Assembly: GCA_021296015.1 (NCBI GenBank)
Contig: JAGWBG010000010.1
Coordinates: 1 to 14,716, forward strand
Reading direction: 5' to 3'
From: Dehalococcoidia bacterium
Lineage (GTDB): Bacteria > Chloroflexota > Dehalococcoidia > Lucifugimonadales > JAGWBF01
DNA: 14,716 bases
The position numbers and the translations under genes are program-made. Position 1 is the first letter of the stretch. Every line of letters begins with the position of its first letter. Positions 1-5,873 of the stretch are shown piece after piece. Below the pieces are notes generated by a model. That model was not told the origin of the DNA and ran no database searches. It was given only the letters and a program-made list of their open reading frames with translations.

Positions 1-315
1 GAATATTGTCATTTGTAGTGGTTGAAGGAAATTGACGAAGGCGTCCTCCCATGCGTTTCTCTTTATTGGGTCTGACAAGCGACCAAAAGGGCCCTTTCTC
101 CCTATGATATGCTTCCTCACTAGTACCACTGGGTCGTCAGGGTTGTGGGGAAAGTGTGTTTGCTTCAGGTTATCAAACTTAGGATGTAAATGCGACCTAT
201 AATATTCATCACGTATAAGGATGCCAGTCAGTCCTAAGTAGCGGTCAACAGAACTATTAGGCAAGCCATAGGTATGGTCGCCAGACTCGTCTACATACAG
301 TCTGAATCTCAGCAT
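1..315 (-). CDS. DUF3800 domain protein, N-terminal part (runs off left edge)
   Basis: Reading the minus strand from the ATG at 315 gives 105 codons with no stop to the window edge, so only the N-terminus is present. It starts MLRFRLYVDESGD, and residues 7-13 match the YVDESGD signature that opens DUF3800 proteins, a family with a predicted RNase H-like fold. Asp9 would be the first acidic metal-binding residue. The next segment (DRYLGLTGILI) fits the following beta strand. GC content is about 44% over the first 240 bases, clearly below the neighbouring hydrolase (about 60%), which suggests recent acquisition. There is no SD, but a TATAAT lies six bases before ATG. DUF3800 genes often sit in variable or mobile regions; the function here is unknown. 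A second, more divergent DUF3800 gene lies at 11325-12083. Confidence 0.8.
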   Translation of the reverse strand, partial: MLRFRLYVDESGDHTYGLPNSSVDRYLGLTGILIRDEYYRSHLHPKFDNLKQTHFPHNPDDPVVLVRKHIIGRKGPFGRLSDPIKRNAWEDAFVNFLQPLQMTIF

Positions 316-321
316 ATGTTC

Positions 322-330
322 ATTATACCA
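322..330 (-). promoter_or_regulatory. Extended -10 promoter, probably leaderless, for the left DUF3800 gene
   Basis: On the minus strand TGG-TATAAT is followed by six bases (GAACAT) and then the ATG at 315. A start site about seven bases past the -10 would fall on or next to the A of ATG, giving a leaderless mRNA. No SD is visible and no good -35 is seen, as expected of a TGn extended -10 promoter. Confidence 0.6.
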
Positions 331-387
331 TTTGGGGTGTGTCTAACACCTATTTTGCCCAGGCACAAACGACATAGAACAAGGGTA

Positions 388-396
388 TGCTATAAT
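388..396 (+). promoter_or_regulatory. Extended -10 promoter for the alpha/beta hydrolase
   Basis: TGC-TATAAT on the plus strand is a perfect extended -10 with no convincing -35. Transcription would begin near 403, giving a leader of about 30 bases that contains the SD GGGAGG at 420-425, seven bases before the ATG at 433. It is divergent from the DUF3800 promoter at 322-330. Confidence 0.6.
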
Positions 397-432
397 ACGC
401 CCGGAATTACCTGTACCTTGGGAGGCGACGCT

Positions 433-1320
433 ATGAAACGCGCGGTGGAGTTCTACAGCGAGGGGGTCAAGCTCTGTGGCGACATCTATACACCCGATGA
501 CCTGCAAGCGGGAGAGTCACGGGCTGCCGTCCTCCTGTGCCACGGCTACACCGGCGTCAAAGACCTCTATCTGCCGGATAACGCCAGGGCGCTGAACGAG
601 GCCGGCTACGTGGCGATGACCTTCGACTACAAGGGCTGGGGCGATAGTGATGGTCCACGCAGCCGCCTGGCCCCTTATAGCAGGGTCATGGACGTGCAGG
701 CAGCTATGACCTTCCTCGGTATGCAACCGGAGGTGGATGCCGAGCGTATCGGGCTATATGGAACCAGCTATGGCGGTGCCACCGTCGCGTGGGTCGGGGC
801 CGTGGACCAGAGGGCCAAGTGCATAGTCAGCGTGGTGGGCATAGGCCACGGGGCGCGGTGGATGAGCCGCGTCCGCAGGATGGACGAATGGTTCGACCTC
901 CTGGAACGCTCCCAGGCCGACCGGGAGAAGCGGGCCACCACAGGAGAGTCGGAGATGGTAGACCGCAGTGAGATACTCCTTCCAGACCGCCAGTCGGCCG
1001 AGCTGGCCGCAGCGGCCCGCCGCAACAACCCTGCGGCAATCGGCTCCATACCCCTGGAGTACGTGGACGATACCATCGGCTTCAACCCGGAGTGGATAGT
1101 GGACAAGATTTCGCCCCGCCCTATCCTGTTCATCACCACCGATAACGACCGCCTGGTGCCCCCGGAGGAGTCGGAGCAGCTTTACGCATTGGCCAGAGAC
1201 CCCAAGAAGCTGGTAATGCTCAAGGGATACGGCCACTACGAGGTCTATAAGGAGCCGGCTTTCAGTGAGGTGATGACACCGACCCTGGACTGGTACAGGC
1301 AGTACCTCCCCACTCGGTAG
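433..1320 (+). CDS. Alpha/beta hydrolase (dienelactone hydrolase / S15-like serine hydrolase)
   Basis: A 295-residue cytoplasmic serine hydrolase. The ATG at 433 is chosen because GGGAGG lies seven bases upstream and the fold begins right after it; the open frame reaches back to 274, but that part crosses the promoter. The oxyanion-hole region HGYTG is at 37-41. The nucleophile elbow GTSYGG is at 110-115, with Ser112 as nucleophile. The acid is probably Asp239 (TDNDRLVPP) and the base His268 (GYGHYE). A cap insertion rich in charged residues spans about 140-215. There is no signal peptide. The layout resembles bacterial dienelactone hydrolase or X-Pro-peptidase-like acyl hydrolases; the substrate cannot be read from sequence. 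It is monocistronic and converges on the RidA-like gene, 16 bases away. Confidence 0.85.
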   Translation: MKRAVEFYSEGVKLCGDIYTPDDLQAGESRAAVLLCHGYTGVKDLYLPDNARALNEAGYVAMTFDYKGWGDSDGPRSRLAPYSRVMDVQAAMTFLGMQPEVDAERIGLYGTSYGGATVAWVGAVDQRAKCIVSVVGIGHGARWMSRVRRMDEWFDLLERSQADREKRATTGESEMVDRSEILLPDRQSAELAAAARRNNPAAIGSIPLEYVDDTIGFNPEWIVDKISPRPILFITTDNDRLVPPEESEQLYALARDPKKLVMLKGYGHYEVYKEPAFSEVMTPTLDWYRQYLPTR

Positions 1321-1336
1321 AGTGGCGACCACACCT

Positions 1337-1729
1337 TCACTGGGTAACTGCGATGGCCTCAATCTCGATTAGCAGGTCGGGACCGGCCAGGGCCTTTATC
1401 TCCACCAGGGTGCTTGCCGGATAGTCCTTCGCAAAGAACTCGGCCCGCACCTCGTGAATCGGAGCATATTGCTCCGCAACGTTGGTCACGAATACGGTCA
1501 CCTTCACAATGTCGTCCATGCTGGCCCCGGCGGCTTCCAGCACCGACTTCACGTTCTCCAACGCCTGGCGGGTCTGGGCGCGGATGTCACCCTTAGCCAC
1601 CTCTCCCTGGGCATTGCGCCCACCCTGGCCCGATACAAACACCATGTTACCCGCCGGGACCTTCACCCCCTGGGACATAATCCCACTGGGAACGGCAACC
1701 TTTGGAGTCGTCAGTATAGTCTTCGCCAT
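1337..1729 (-). CDS. RidA/YjgF/YER057c-family protein lacking the catalytic Arg
   Basis: 130 residues, the normal Rid length. The ATG at 1729 is chosen over the GTG at 1735 because GGAGG (1737-1741) is seven bases from the former and one from the latter. Family landmarks are FVSGQGG (31-37), the long helix starting QTRQALENV (52-60), VKVTVFVTN (75-83), and the C-terminal strand IEIEAIAV (121-128). RidA imine deaminases carry an Arg in the PARSxVEV segment that binds the substrate carboxylate. Here the segment is PASTLVEI (104-111) and Ser106 takes the Arg position, as in Rid subfamilies without proven enamine/imine deaminase activity. It lies 38 bases downstream of the nitroreductase gene on the same strand and is probably cotranscribed, so a role in that pathway is plausible. 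Confidence 0.88.
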   Translation of the reverse strand: MAKTILTTPKVAVPSGIMSQGVKVPAGNMVFVSGQGGRNAQGEVAKGDIRAQTRQALENVKSVLEAAGASMDDIVKVTVFVTNVAEQYAPIHEVRAEFFAKDYPASTLVEIKALAGPDLLIEIEAIAVTQ

Positions 1730-1767
1730 TAACACACCTCCGGTATCAATTTCTCTCCGGTTCTACG

Positions 1768-2280
1768 CTATATATCAGCCCACTTCTCCCCGAAGCGCTC
1801 AACGTGGGTAATATCCGACAAGGGCTTTCGTCTCTTCCCGCCGGACTTTGCAGCTTCCGCGGGGTAGCCATAGGGCATCACAGTTACGAAGTCCATGTCC
1901 TGGGGTATCCCCAGAAGCTCCTTGACTTTCTCATGGTCGAAGCCGCCCACGAAGCATGTCCCTATACCCTCGCTCCAGGCCACCAGCAGCATATTCTCTA
2001 TGAGTCTGCCAGCATCGAACTGGGGCATCCTGGCATTCTCCATCACTATGGCAATGGCAAGGGGAGCGTTAGCAATATAGGGGCCGCCGGAAGTCATGGA
2101 TGCAAGCTGCGCCAGAGTGTCGCGGTCCCGGATGACTATGAAGTGCCAGGGCTGGGTGTTCCTGCGGCTGGGTGCCCACCGTCCAGCCCGCAGAATTTTC
2201 TTGATTACAGGTCCCGGGACGGGGTCTGGGGTGAAACTCCTCACGGCCACCCTCGTCCTGATAGACTGGTACACGTCCAT
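1768..2280 (-). CDS. Nitroreductase-family flavoprotein
   Basis: 170 residues from the ATG at 2280, supported by AGGAGG (2289-2294) eight bases upstream; the open frame extends to 2400 but runs into the palindrome. The N-terminal motif SIRTRVAVRSF (6-16) and APSRRNTQPWHFIVI (36-50) are classic FMN/NAD(P)H-binding signatures of the nitroreductase superfamily. The segment around residues 95-115 (IENMLLVAWSEGIGTCFVGGF, read in two pieces) is the conserved central helix and loop. The C-terminal KRRKPLSDI (149-157) is typical. Enzymes of this family are usually dimers that reduce nitroaromatics, enones, quinones or specialised substrates such as FMN or iodotyrosine; the substrate is not predictable here. 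It sits between an MBL hydrolase and a RidA-like gene on one strand. Confidence 0.88.
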   Translation of the reverse strand: MDVYQSIRTRVAVRSFTPDPVPGPVIKKILRAGRWAPSRRNTQPWHFIVIRDRDTLAQLASMTSGGPYIANAPLAIAIVMENARMPQFDAGRLIENMLLVAWSEGIGTCFVGGFDHEKVKELLGIPQDMDFVTVMPYGYPAEAAKSGGKRRKPLSDITHVERFGEKWADI

Positions 2281-2359
2281 AGCTGCGGCCTCCTGAACAC
2301 GCCAGCTTCGGCAATGGTGCTCGTTATTCAAGGATACTTTACTAACTGGCCCACAGCGC

Positions 2360-2401
2360 CTTGTTATTAAAGCCATATAATACAACGGCTTTAATAACAA
2401 G
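2360..2401. repeat. Perfect 15-bp inverted repeat with 12-base loop
   Basis: CTTGTTATTAAAGCC (2360-2374) is exactly complementary to GGCTTTAATAACAAG (2387-2401). The 12-base centre is AT-rich and contains TATAAT on the plus strand and TATTAT on the minus strand. A second, imperfect palindrome, TATTAAGGA-G-TCCTTTAATA, follows at 2407-2426. It lies about 80 bases upstream of the nitroreductase start and just past the MBL gene stop. It could be an operator around the nitroreductase promoter or a structured element in a leftward transcript. It lacks the GC-rich stem and T-run of an intrinsic terminator. No close -35/-10 pair was found. Confidence 0.75.
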
Positions 2402-2436
2402 CGATGTATTAAGGAGTCCTTTAATATCAGCAGGGT

Positions 2437-3273
2437 CTACAGCCCCTGCCAGCAGCGCCGTCCCTCCAGACGCACTACCCTCCCGAACCCGGGGGCCGGG
2501 AAATGTCCCGACGCAACCACGATTCCCTCGCGCTCAAGCCGCTCCATCAGGGCGCGCCGGGTAATCCGGGTCTGCTCATGGTCTATATCGGCGCGAGAGC
2601 ACCAGTCGGTCTCATGCACTTGCGCCTGGTTGTGGGCCGCATCTCCCATAATCAGGCCCCTTTCACCCTGGGATGAGACCATTATGCTCATGTGACCCGG
2701 AGTATGGCCGGGCGTGGGCAACGTGGTCAGCTCGCTGGTCAGGGCGTGCTCCCCATCCATAAGCTCCATTATCCCCATCTCCTTCAACGGCAGCACACAA
2801 GTACGAGTAGTATCGAACAGGTCCAGATTCTCCGGTCTGCTGAAGAATTCCCAGTCTCCCGCGCTGACCCAGTAGTGGGCTTTGGGAAAAGTAGGCTCGT
2901 ATTTGCCACCCCGGGATAGCAGGTTCCAGCCCACGTGGTCCCGGTGCAGGTGGGTCATCACAACCATGTCTATGTCCTCAGGACTCACACCACCAGCCTT
3001 GAGGTTATCGAGAAGCTCCCGCCAGGGAGTCTCGGGAGCATCCGCCGGCTTGCCTCCCATTCCAGTATCCACCAGTATGGTACGGCCGTCGGAGCGTATC
3101 AGGAACGAACCCAGGTTGAACCGCACTCCATGCTCAGGGGTGAGATAATTTTCATAGGGATTCCAGTTCTCGTTTGGGATGGACGGGAAGAAGTCGCAAA
3201 GGTCCATCTCAAGGTTCCCGTCGGTGAAAGAGGTAATCTCCACATTCCCGATAGTGACCTTGTCATTCGCCAT
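2437..3273 (-). CDS. MBL-fold metallo-hydrolase (AHL-lactonase-like class)
   Basis: 278 residues, ATG at 3273 with GAGGAGG (3280-3286) six bases upstream. The zinc motif HLHRDH is at 108-113 (His108, His110, Asp112, His113). Further ligands are probably His194 in TPGHTPGH (187-194), Asp211 in MGDAAH, and His257 in SGHFP. This set (HxHxDH, His, Asp, His) defines a binuclear metallo-beta-lactamase-fold hydrolase. The order and length resemble the N-acyl-homoserine-lactonase/quorum-quenching branch, but similar proteins hydrolyse many esters, lactones and phosphoesters, so the substrate is open. There is no signal peptide, so it acts in the cytoplasm. It is the first gene of a leftward group with the nitroreductase and RidA-like genes, though a 156-base spacer with a palindrome separates it from them. 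Confidence 0.88.
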   Translation of the reverse strand: MANDKVTIGNVEITSFTDGNLEMDLCDFFPSIPNENWNPYENYLTPEHGVRFNLGSFLIRSDGRTILVDTGMGGKPADAPETPWRELLDNLKAGGVSPEDIDMVVMTHLHRDHVGWNLLSRGGKYEPTFPKAHYWVSAGDWEFFSRPENLDLFDTTRTCVLPLKEMGIMELMDGEHALTSELTTLPTPGHTPGHMSIMVSSQGERGLIMGDAAHNQAQVHETDWCSRADIDHEQTRITRRALMERLEREGIVVASGHFPAPGFGRVVRLEGRRCWQGL

Positions 3274-3327
3274 TTCAAACCTCCTCAGACTAGATTTCCG
3301 GGGCGTAAGCCCTTCGCATCTACCTGC

Positions 3328-3356
3328 ATTGTATGTTCAAGGATAGGCCCGGTCAA
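3328..3356 (-). promoter_or_regulatory. Sigma-70-type promoter for the MBL hydrolase
   Basis: On the minus strand TTGACC (3356-3351) and TACAAT (3333-3328) are separated by exactly 17 bases, each one base from consensus. Transcription would start near 3321, about 48 bases before the ATG at 3273. Confidence 0.7.
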
Positions 3357-3379
3357 TGGCTGAAGCCCGTGTTGTCGCC

Positions 3380-3408
3380 TTGCCACGACGATGGGTCTGG
3401 AGTAAAGT
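3380..3408 (+). promoter_or_regulatory. Candidate promoter for the small membrane protein / asparaginase pair
   Basis: TTGCCA (3380-3385) and TAAAGT (3403-3408) are 17 bases apart on the plus strand. The start would be near 3415, about 40 bases before the ATG at 3456. The -10 is weaker (4 of 6). It is back to back with the MBL promoter. Confidence 0.4.
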
Positions 3409-3455
3409 ATGAAGCGACAATACCTTGCGTACTGCTATGGGTACAGGGGGCGAGT

Positions 3456-3659
3456 ATGAGTATGGCAGATTGGCGACTGTTACTGGCCCGGGTGATGATG
3501 GTTGGGGCCTTTGCCTGCGGGATCGTTGGCCTCGTCATCGGAATCGTAGAACGGGAGTGGAGGCTAGGCGTCACCGGCTGGTTTACGGGAGGTACTCTTC
3601 TTGCCGTCCTGGCAATAGCAGTTCTGGCCGATCGTTACTTCGAGTTACGGCGACAATAG
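3456..3659 (+). CDS. Small two-helix membrane protein, unknown function
   Basis: 67 residues from the ATG at 3456, with AGGGGG (3445-3450) five bases upstream; a second ATG at 3462 is also possible. Two hydrophobic segments, about residues 8-30 and 40-59, should span the membrane, with a short charged loop (EREWR, 32-36) between them and a basic tail ending ELRRQ. I recognise no family. The stop is 12 bases before the asparaginase-like start, so the two are probably cotranscribed and could cooperate, but nothing in the peptide indicates how. Confidence 0.6.
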   Translation: MSMADWRLLLARVMMVGAFACGIVGLVIGIVEREWRLGVTGWFTGGTLLAVLAIAVLADRYFELRRQ

Positions 3660-3671
3660 ATAGAAGGAGAT

Positions 3672-4685
3672 ATGAACATGACGACCCAACGTCCCAGGGT
3701 CAGAATCATTGCCACAGGCGGCAGTATTGCAGGCATCGGGCCTGACCGTATGGACTATATCCTCTATCCCGAGGTTGGAGGGCATCTCACCATAGATGAG
3801 TCCCTGGCCCGCATCCCCGAGGTGAACGACATCGCGGAGGTCCAAGCGGAGGACATCGTCAGCGTGGGCAGCACGGCTATAGGCCCCCCGGAATGGCTGC
3901 GCATGGCCCAGCGCATCAACGGGATATTCCAAGAAGATGCTGACCTAACCGGCGTGGCAATCACACATGGAACGGCAACCCTTGAGGAAACTGCCTACTT
4001 CCTGCACCTCACGGTCAAGTCCTCCAAACCCGTGGTGGTCACCGGGGCTATGCGCCCTCCGACGGCCATAGGCACCGACGCCGACCTCAACCTTCTGGAT
4101 GCCGTGCGTATCGCATCCCTGCCCGAAGCGGGCGGCAGGGGAGTGCTTACGGTGCTCAATAATGAGATTCAATGCGCCCGGGACGTTACTAAGGCCAACA
4201 CCTATCGTGTGGAGACCTTCAGGCCCAACGAGTTGGGATTTCTGGGATATGCCGATTCGGACGGCCAGGTAGTCTTCTACCGCAATCCAACCCGGAAACA
4301 CACCGCCGACACCCCATTCGATGTCTCAGGATTGGATTCCCTTCCCAGGGTTGACGTCGTGTACTCCTATGCAGGCTCCGACGGCCTGCTGGTGGACGCG
4401 GTGCGCCGTAACCGGTCCGACGGACTGGTACTGGCCGGGTTCGGCGGCGGTACTTTCCCGCCTGCTGTGCAGGAGGCCGGGGCTGCAGCCGTGGCAGAGG
4501 GCATCCCCGTTGTGATGGCTACACGGGCCACCGCCGGACGGGTGGTGATGACTCCCCAGAAGGAAAACCTGGGCTTCATAGTATGCGACAACCTATTACC
4601 ACAGAAGGCGCGCGTACTTCTTATGATGGCCCTCACCGTCACCCGTGACCGCAAGGAGATTCAGCGTATGTTCTACGAGTTCTAG
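3672..4685 (+). CDS. Asparaginase-fold amidohydrolase with substituted active-site residues
   Basis: 337 residues, start ATG 3672 preceded by AAGGAG. The whole length aligns by eye with type II L-asparaginase, from TGGSIAG (15-21) through THGTATLEETAYFL (98-111), GAMRP (125-129), DVTKANT (171-177), TRKHTADTPFDVS (207-219) and the C-terminal NPQKARVLL-like LPQKARVLL (309-317). Thr101 and Lys174, equivalent to E. coli AnsB Thr89 and Lys162, are present. The nucleophile position (Thr12) is Ser18, and the substrate-binding Asp90 is Ala102; the codon is GCA at 3975-3977. Loss of this Asp, which holds the substrate alpha-amino group, argues against ordinary asparaginase activity and for another amide substrate. 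There is no signal peptide, so it is cytoplasmic, unlike most type II enzymes. It converges on the CinA-C gene with a 12-base gap. Confidence 0.88.
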   Translation: MNMTTQRPRVRIIATGGSIAGIGPDRMDYILYPEVGGHLTIDESLARIPEVNDIAEVQAEDIVSVGSTAIGPPEWLRMAQRINGIFQEDADLTGVAITHGTATLEETAYFLHLTVKSSKPVVVTGAMRPPTAIGTDADLNLLDAVRIASLPEAGGRGVLTVLNNEIQCARDVTKANTYRVETFRPNELGFLGYADSDGQVVFYRNPTRKHTADTPFDVSGLDSLPRVDVVYSYAGSDGLLVDAVRRNRSDGLVLAGFGGGTFPPAVQEAGAAAVAEGIPVVMATRATAGRVVMTPQKENLGFIVCDNLLPQKARVLLMMALTVTRDRKEIQRMFYEF

Positions 4686-4697
4686 GACCGAACGGGT

Positions 4698-5195
4698 TCA
4701 GTTTGCCTCCCGCACACACTGCTCCAACATGTCCAGCGCCGCCTTGGCAAACACCCACATATTGGCCTCGCGGTCCGCATCACCGGTCTCCAGGGTGATG
4801 ACGCGCTCAACAGGTCCGGCCACTGCGATGCAAGCATGACCTGCGGAGTCGCCGTACCGGTTCCCCGTAGGCCCACTGGCGCCGGTCTCGCTCAAACCCC
4901 AGGTCGTTCCCAGTGATTCACGCACGGTGCGAGCCTTCATCATGGCATAGGGTTCGGTACTCGCCCTCATATCTCCCATGGCATGGTCCGCCACTCCCAG
5001 CAGACCCTGCCGGGCTGTGCCTGTATACACAACCGCTCCGCCAAGATAGTAGGCCGAAGCGCCGGGGACGGCTACCAGGGCTGCTGAAATCAGCCCTCCA
5101 CAAGAAGACTCGGCCACTGCAACTGTCTGTTGGTGCTGTTTCAACAGAGCGGCAACCGACGCGGCCATTGAGTTCAACAAGTTCAAGTCCGCCAT
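4698..5195 (-). CDS. CinA C-terminal domain / PncC-like nicotinamide-nucleotide amidohydrolase
   Basis: 165 residues, the usual size of stand-alone CinA-C proteins. The ATG at 5195 has AGGAGG (5201-5206) five bases upstream. The hallmark AES[CS]TGG appears as AESSCGGL (28-35). The GVVVYT-like AVVYTG (54-59), SETGASGPTG (102-111) and ACIAVAGP (121-128) also fit. The family deamidates NMN to nicotinic acid mononucleotide in pyridine-nucleotide salvage. That is a thematic match to nadD in the same operon, whose product converts NaMN to NaAD. The Thr of the signature is Cys32 here, and the usual GPGG loop reads GPTG, so activity is likely but not certain. It is the last gene of the leftward obg-nadD-pyrE-vapC run, after a 64-base gap without a clear terminator. 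Confidence 0.82.
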   Translation of the reverse strand: MADLNLLNSMAASVAALLKQHQQTVAVAESSCGGLISAALVAVPGASAYYLGGAVVYTGTARQGLLGVADHAMGDMRASTEPYAMMKARTVRESLGTTWGLSETGASGPTGNRYGDSAGHACIAVAGPVERVITLETGDADREANMWVFAKAALDMLEQCVREAN

Positions 5196-5259
5196 AACTT
5201 CCTCCTGCCATGAACATCATTACAATCTAGCAACCGGTATCTGAGACAGTCAGGAACAT

Positions 5260-5688
5260 TCAAGGAAGTCCCGGACCTAGTAGGAGAAGCCCTTCTATAT
5301 CATCGAAATCCCTGCTGTTGTTCGTTGCCAGAGCACAGTTATGCCTCAGCGCCGTTGCAGCAATCCATGCGTCCGCATGTCCGATTTCATGCCCATGCGC
5401 CTGTCGTTGTGCTTTGACTTGGCCCCACAGCTGGCAGGTAAGGTAGTCATATTGAAGGATAGCATAACTCTTCAGACTATTCTCGAGCCGAACGATACGG
5501 GCTGCCCCCCAGCCATCTATGTATGCCCCATAGTACAACTCCGCAACGGACATGAAGGACATCGACAGGGTACTATTCAGAATAAAAGGCCTGACGAAAT
5601 CACCTCTGGAATCACCCCTCAACATGAAACACAAAACGTCCGTGTCTATAAGTATGGGGCTCCCATTTAGCTGCTCCGGTGCTGTCAT
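5260..5688 (-). CDS. vapC: VapC-type PIN-domain toxin (ribonuclease)
   Basis: 142 residues, with ATG at 5688 overlapping the pyrE-vapB stop by four bases (ATGA), so translation is probably coupled. PIN landmarks are ILIDTDVLCFMLRGD (12-26; acidic Asp15 and Asp17), SVAELYYGAY (47-56; Glu50), and the C-terminal acidic cluster GHADAWIAATAL (103-114; Asp106) followed by ATNNSRDF (121-128; Asp127). These four acids coordinate Mg2+ in VapC RNases, which cut tRNA or rRNA when freed from VapB. GC over 5281-5640 is about 51%, below pyrE (about 65%), suggesting acquisition. No free-standing antitoxin gene flanks it; the antitoxin appears to be the C-terminal part of the preceding PyrE frame. Confidence 0.88.
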   Translation of the reverse strand: MTAPEQLNGSPILIDTDVLCFMLRGDSRGDFVRPFILNSTLSMSFMSVAELYYGAYIDGWGAARIVRLENSLKSYAILQYDYLTCQLWGQVKAQRQAHGHEIGHADAWIAATALRHNCALATNNSRDFDDIEGLLLLGPGLP

Positions 5689-5873
5689 TCCGTTCTCGAT
5701 CTCCTGATGGCTTTAAGGAATGATTCAAAGTCGGCATCCTCGGGCCACCCGCCAAATACCTGTTCCAAATCCTTGACCGGATGGACGCCCTGCTCAAATG
5801 CCAGTTCCTCGATAGTAGGAGGATTCCAGAACCGGGACGACCGTGAAGGAGCATCAACTGATTCGGACTGCAC
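5685..5873 (-). CDS. vapB: Candidate internal start giving free VapB-like antitoxin (62 aa, inside pyrE frame)
   Basis: Within the pyrE frame, codon 184 is GTG (5873-5871), preceded by GAGGTG (5885-5880) with six bases between, a credible SD and start. Initiation there would release a 62-residue protein, the normal size of this antitoxin type, containing the full FW...EELA..QGV and WPED...F..FL..IR pattern. It ends four bases into vapC, the classic vapBC arrangement. Whether the cell makes the free antitoxin, only the PyrE fusion, or both, is inference. No separate internal promoter was found. Confidence 0.5.
   Translation of the reverse strand: MQSESVDAPSRSSRFWNPPTIEELAFEQGVHPVKDLEQVFGGWPEDADFESFLKAIRRSRTE

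Noticed and set aside
274..432. 53-codon N-terminal extension of the alpha/beta hydrolase
   Set aside because: It overlaps the DUF3800 start and both promoters, has no SD, and the ATG at 433 has a perfect SD and begins the fold.
754..1362. 202-codon antisense frame over the hydrolase
   Set aside because: No family features and complete overlap with a well-supported gene.
4686..4697. Terminator between the convergent asparaginase-like and CinA-C genes
   Set aside because: The gap is 12 bases and shows no hairpin with a T-run.
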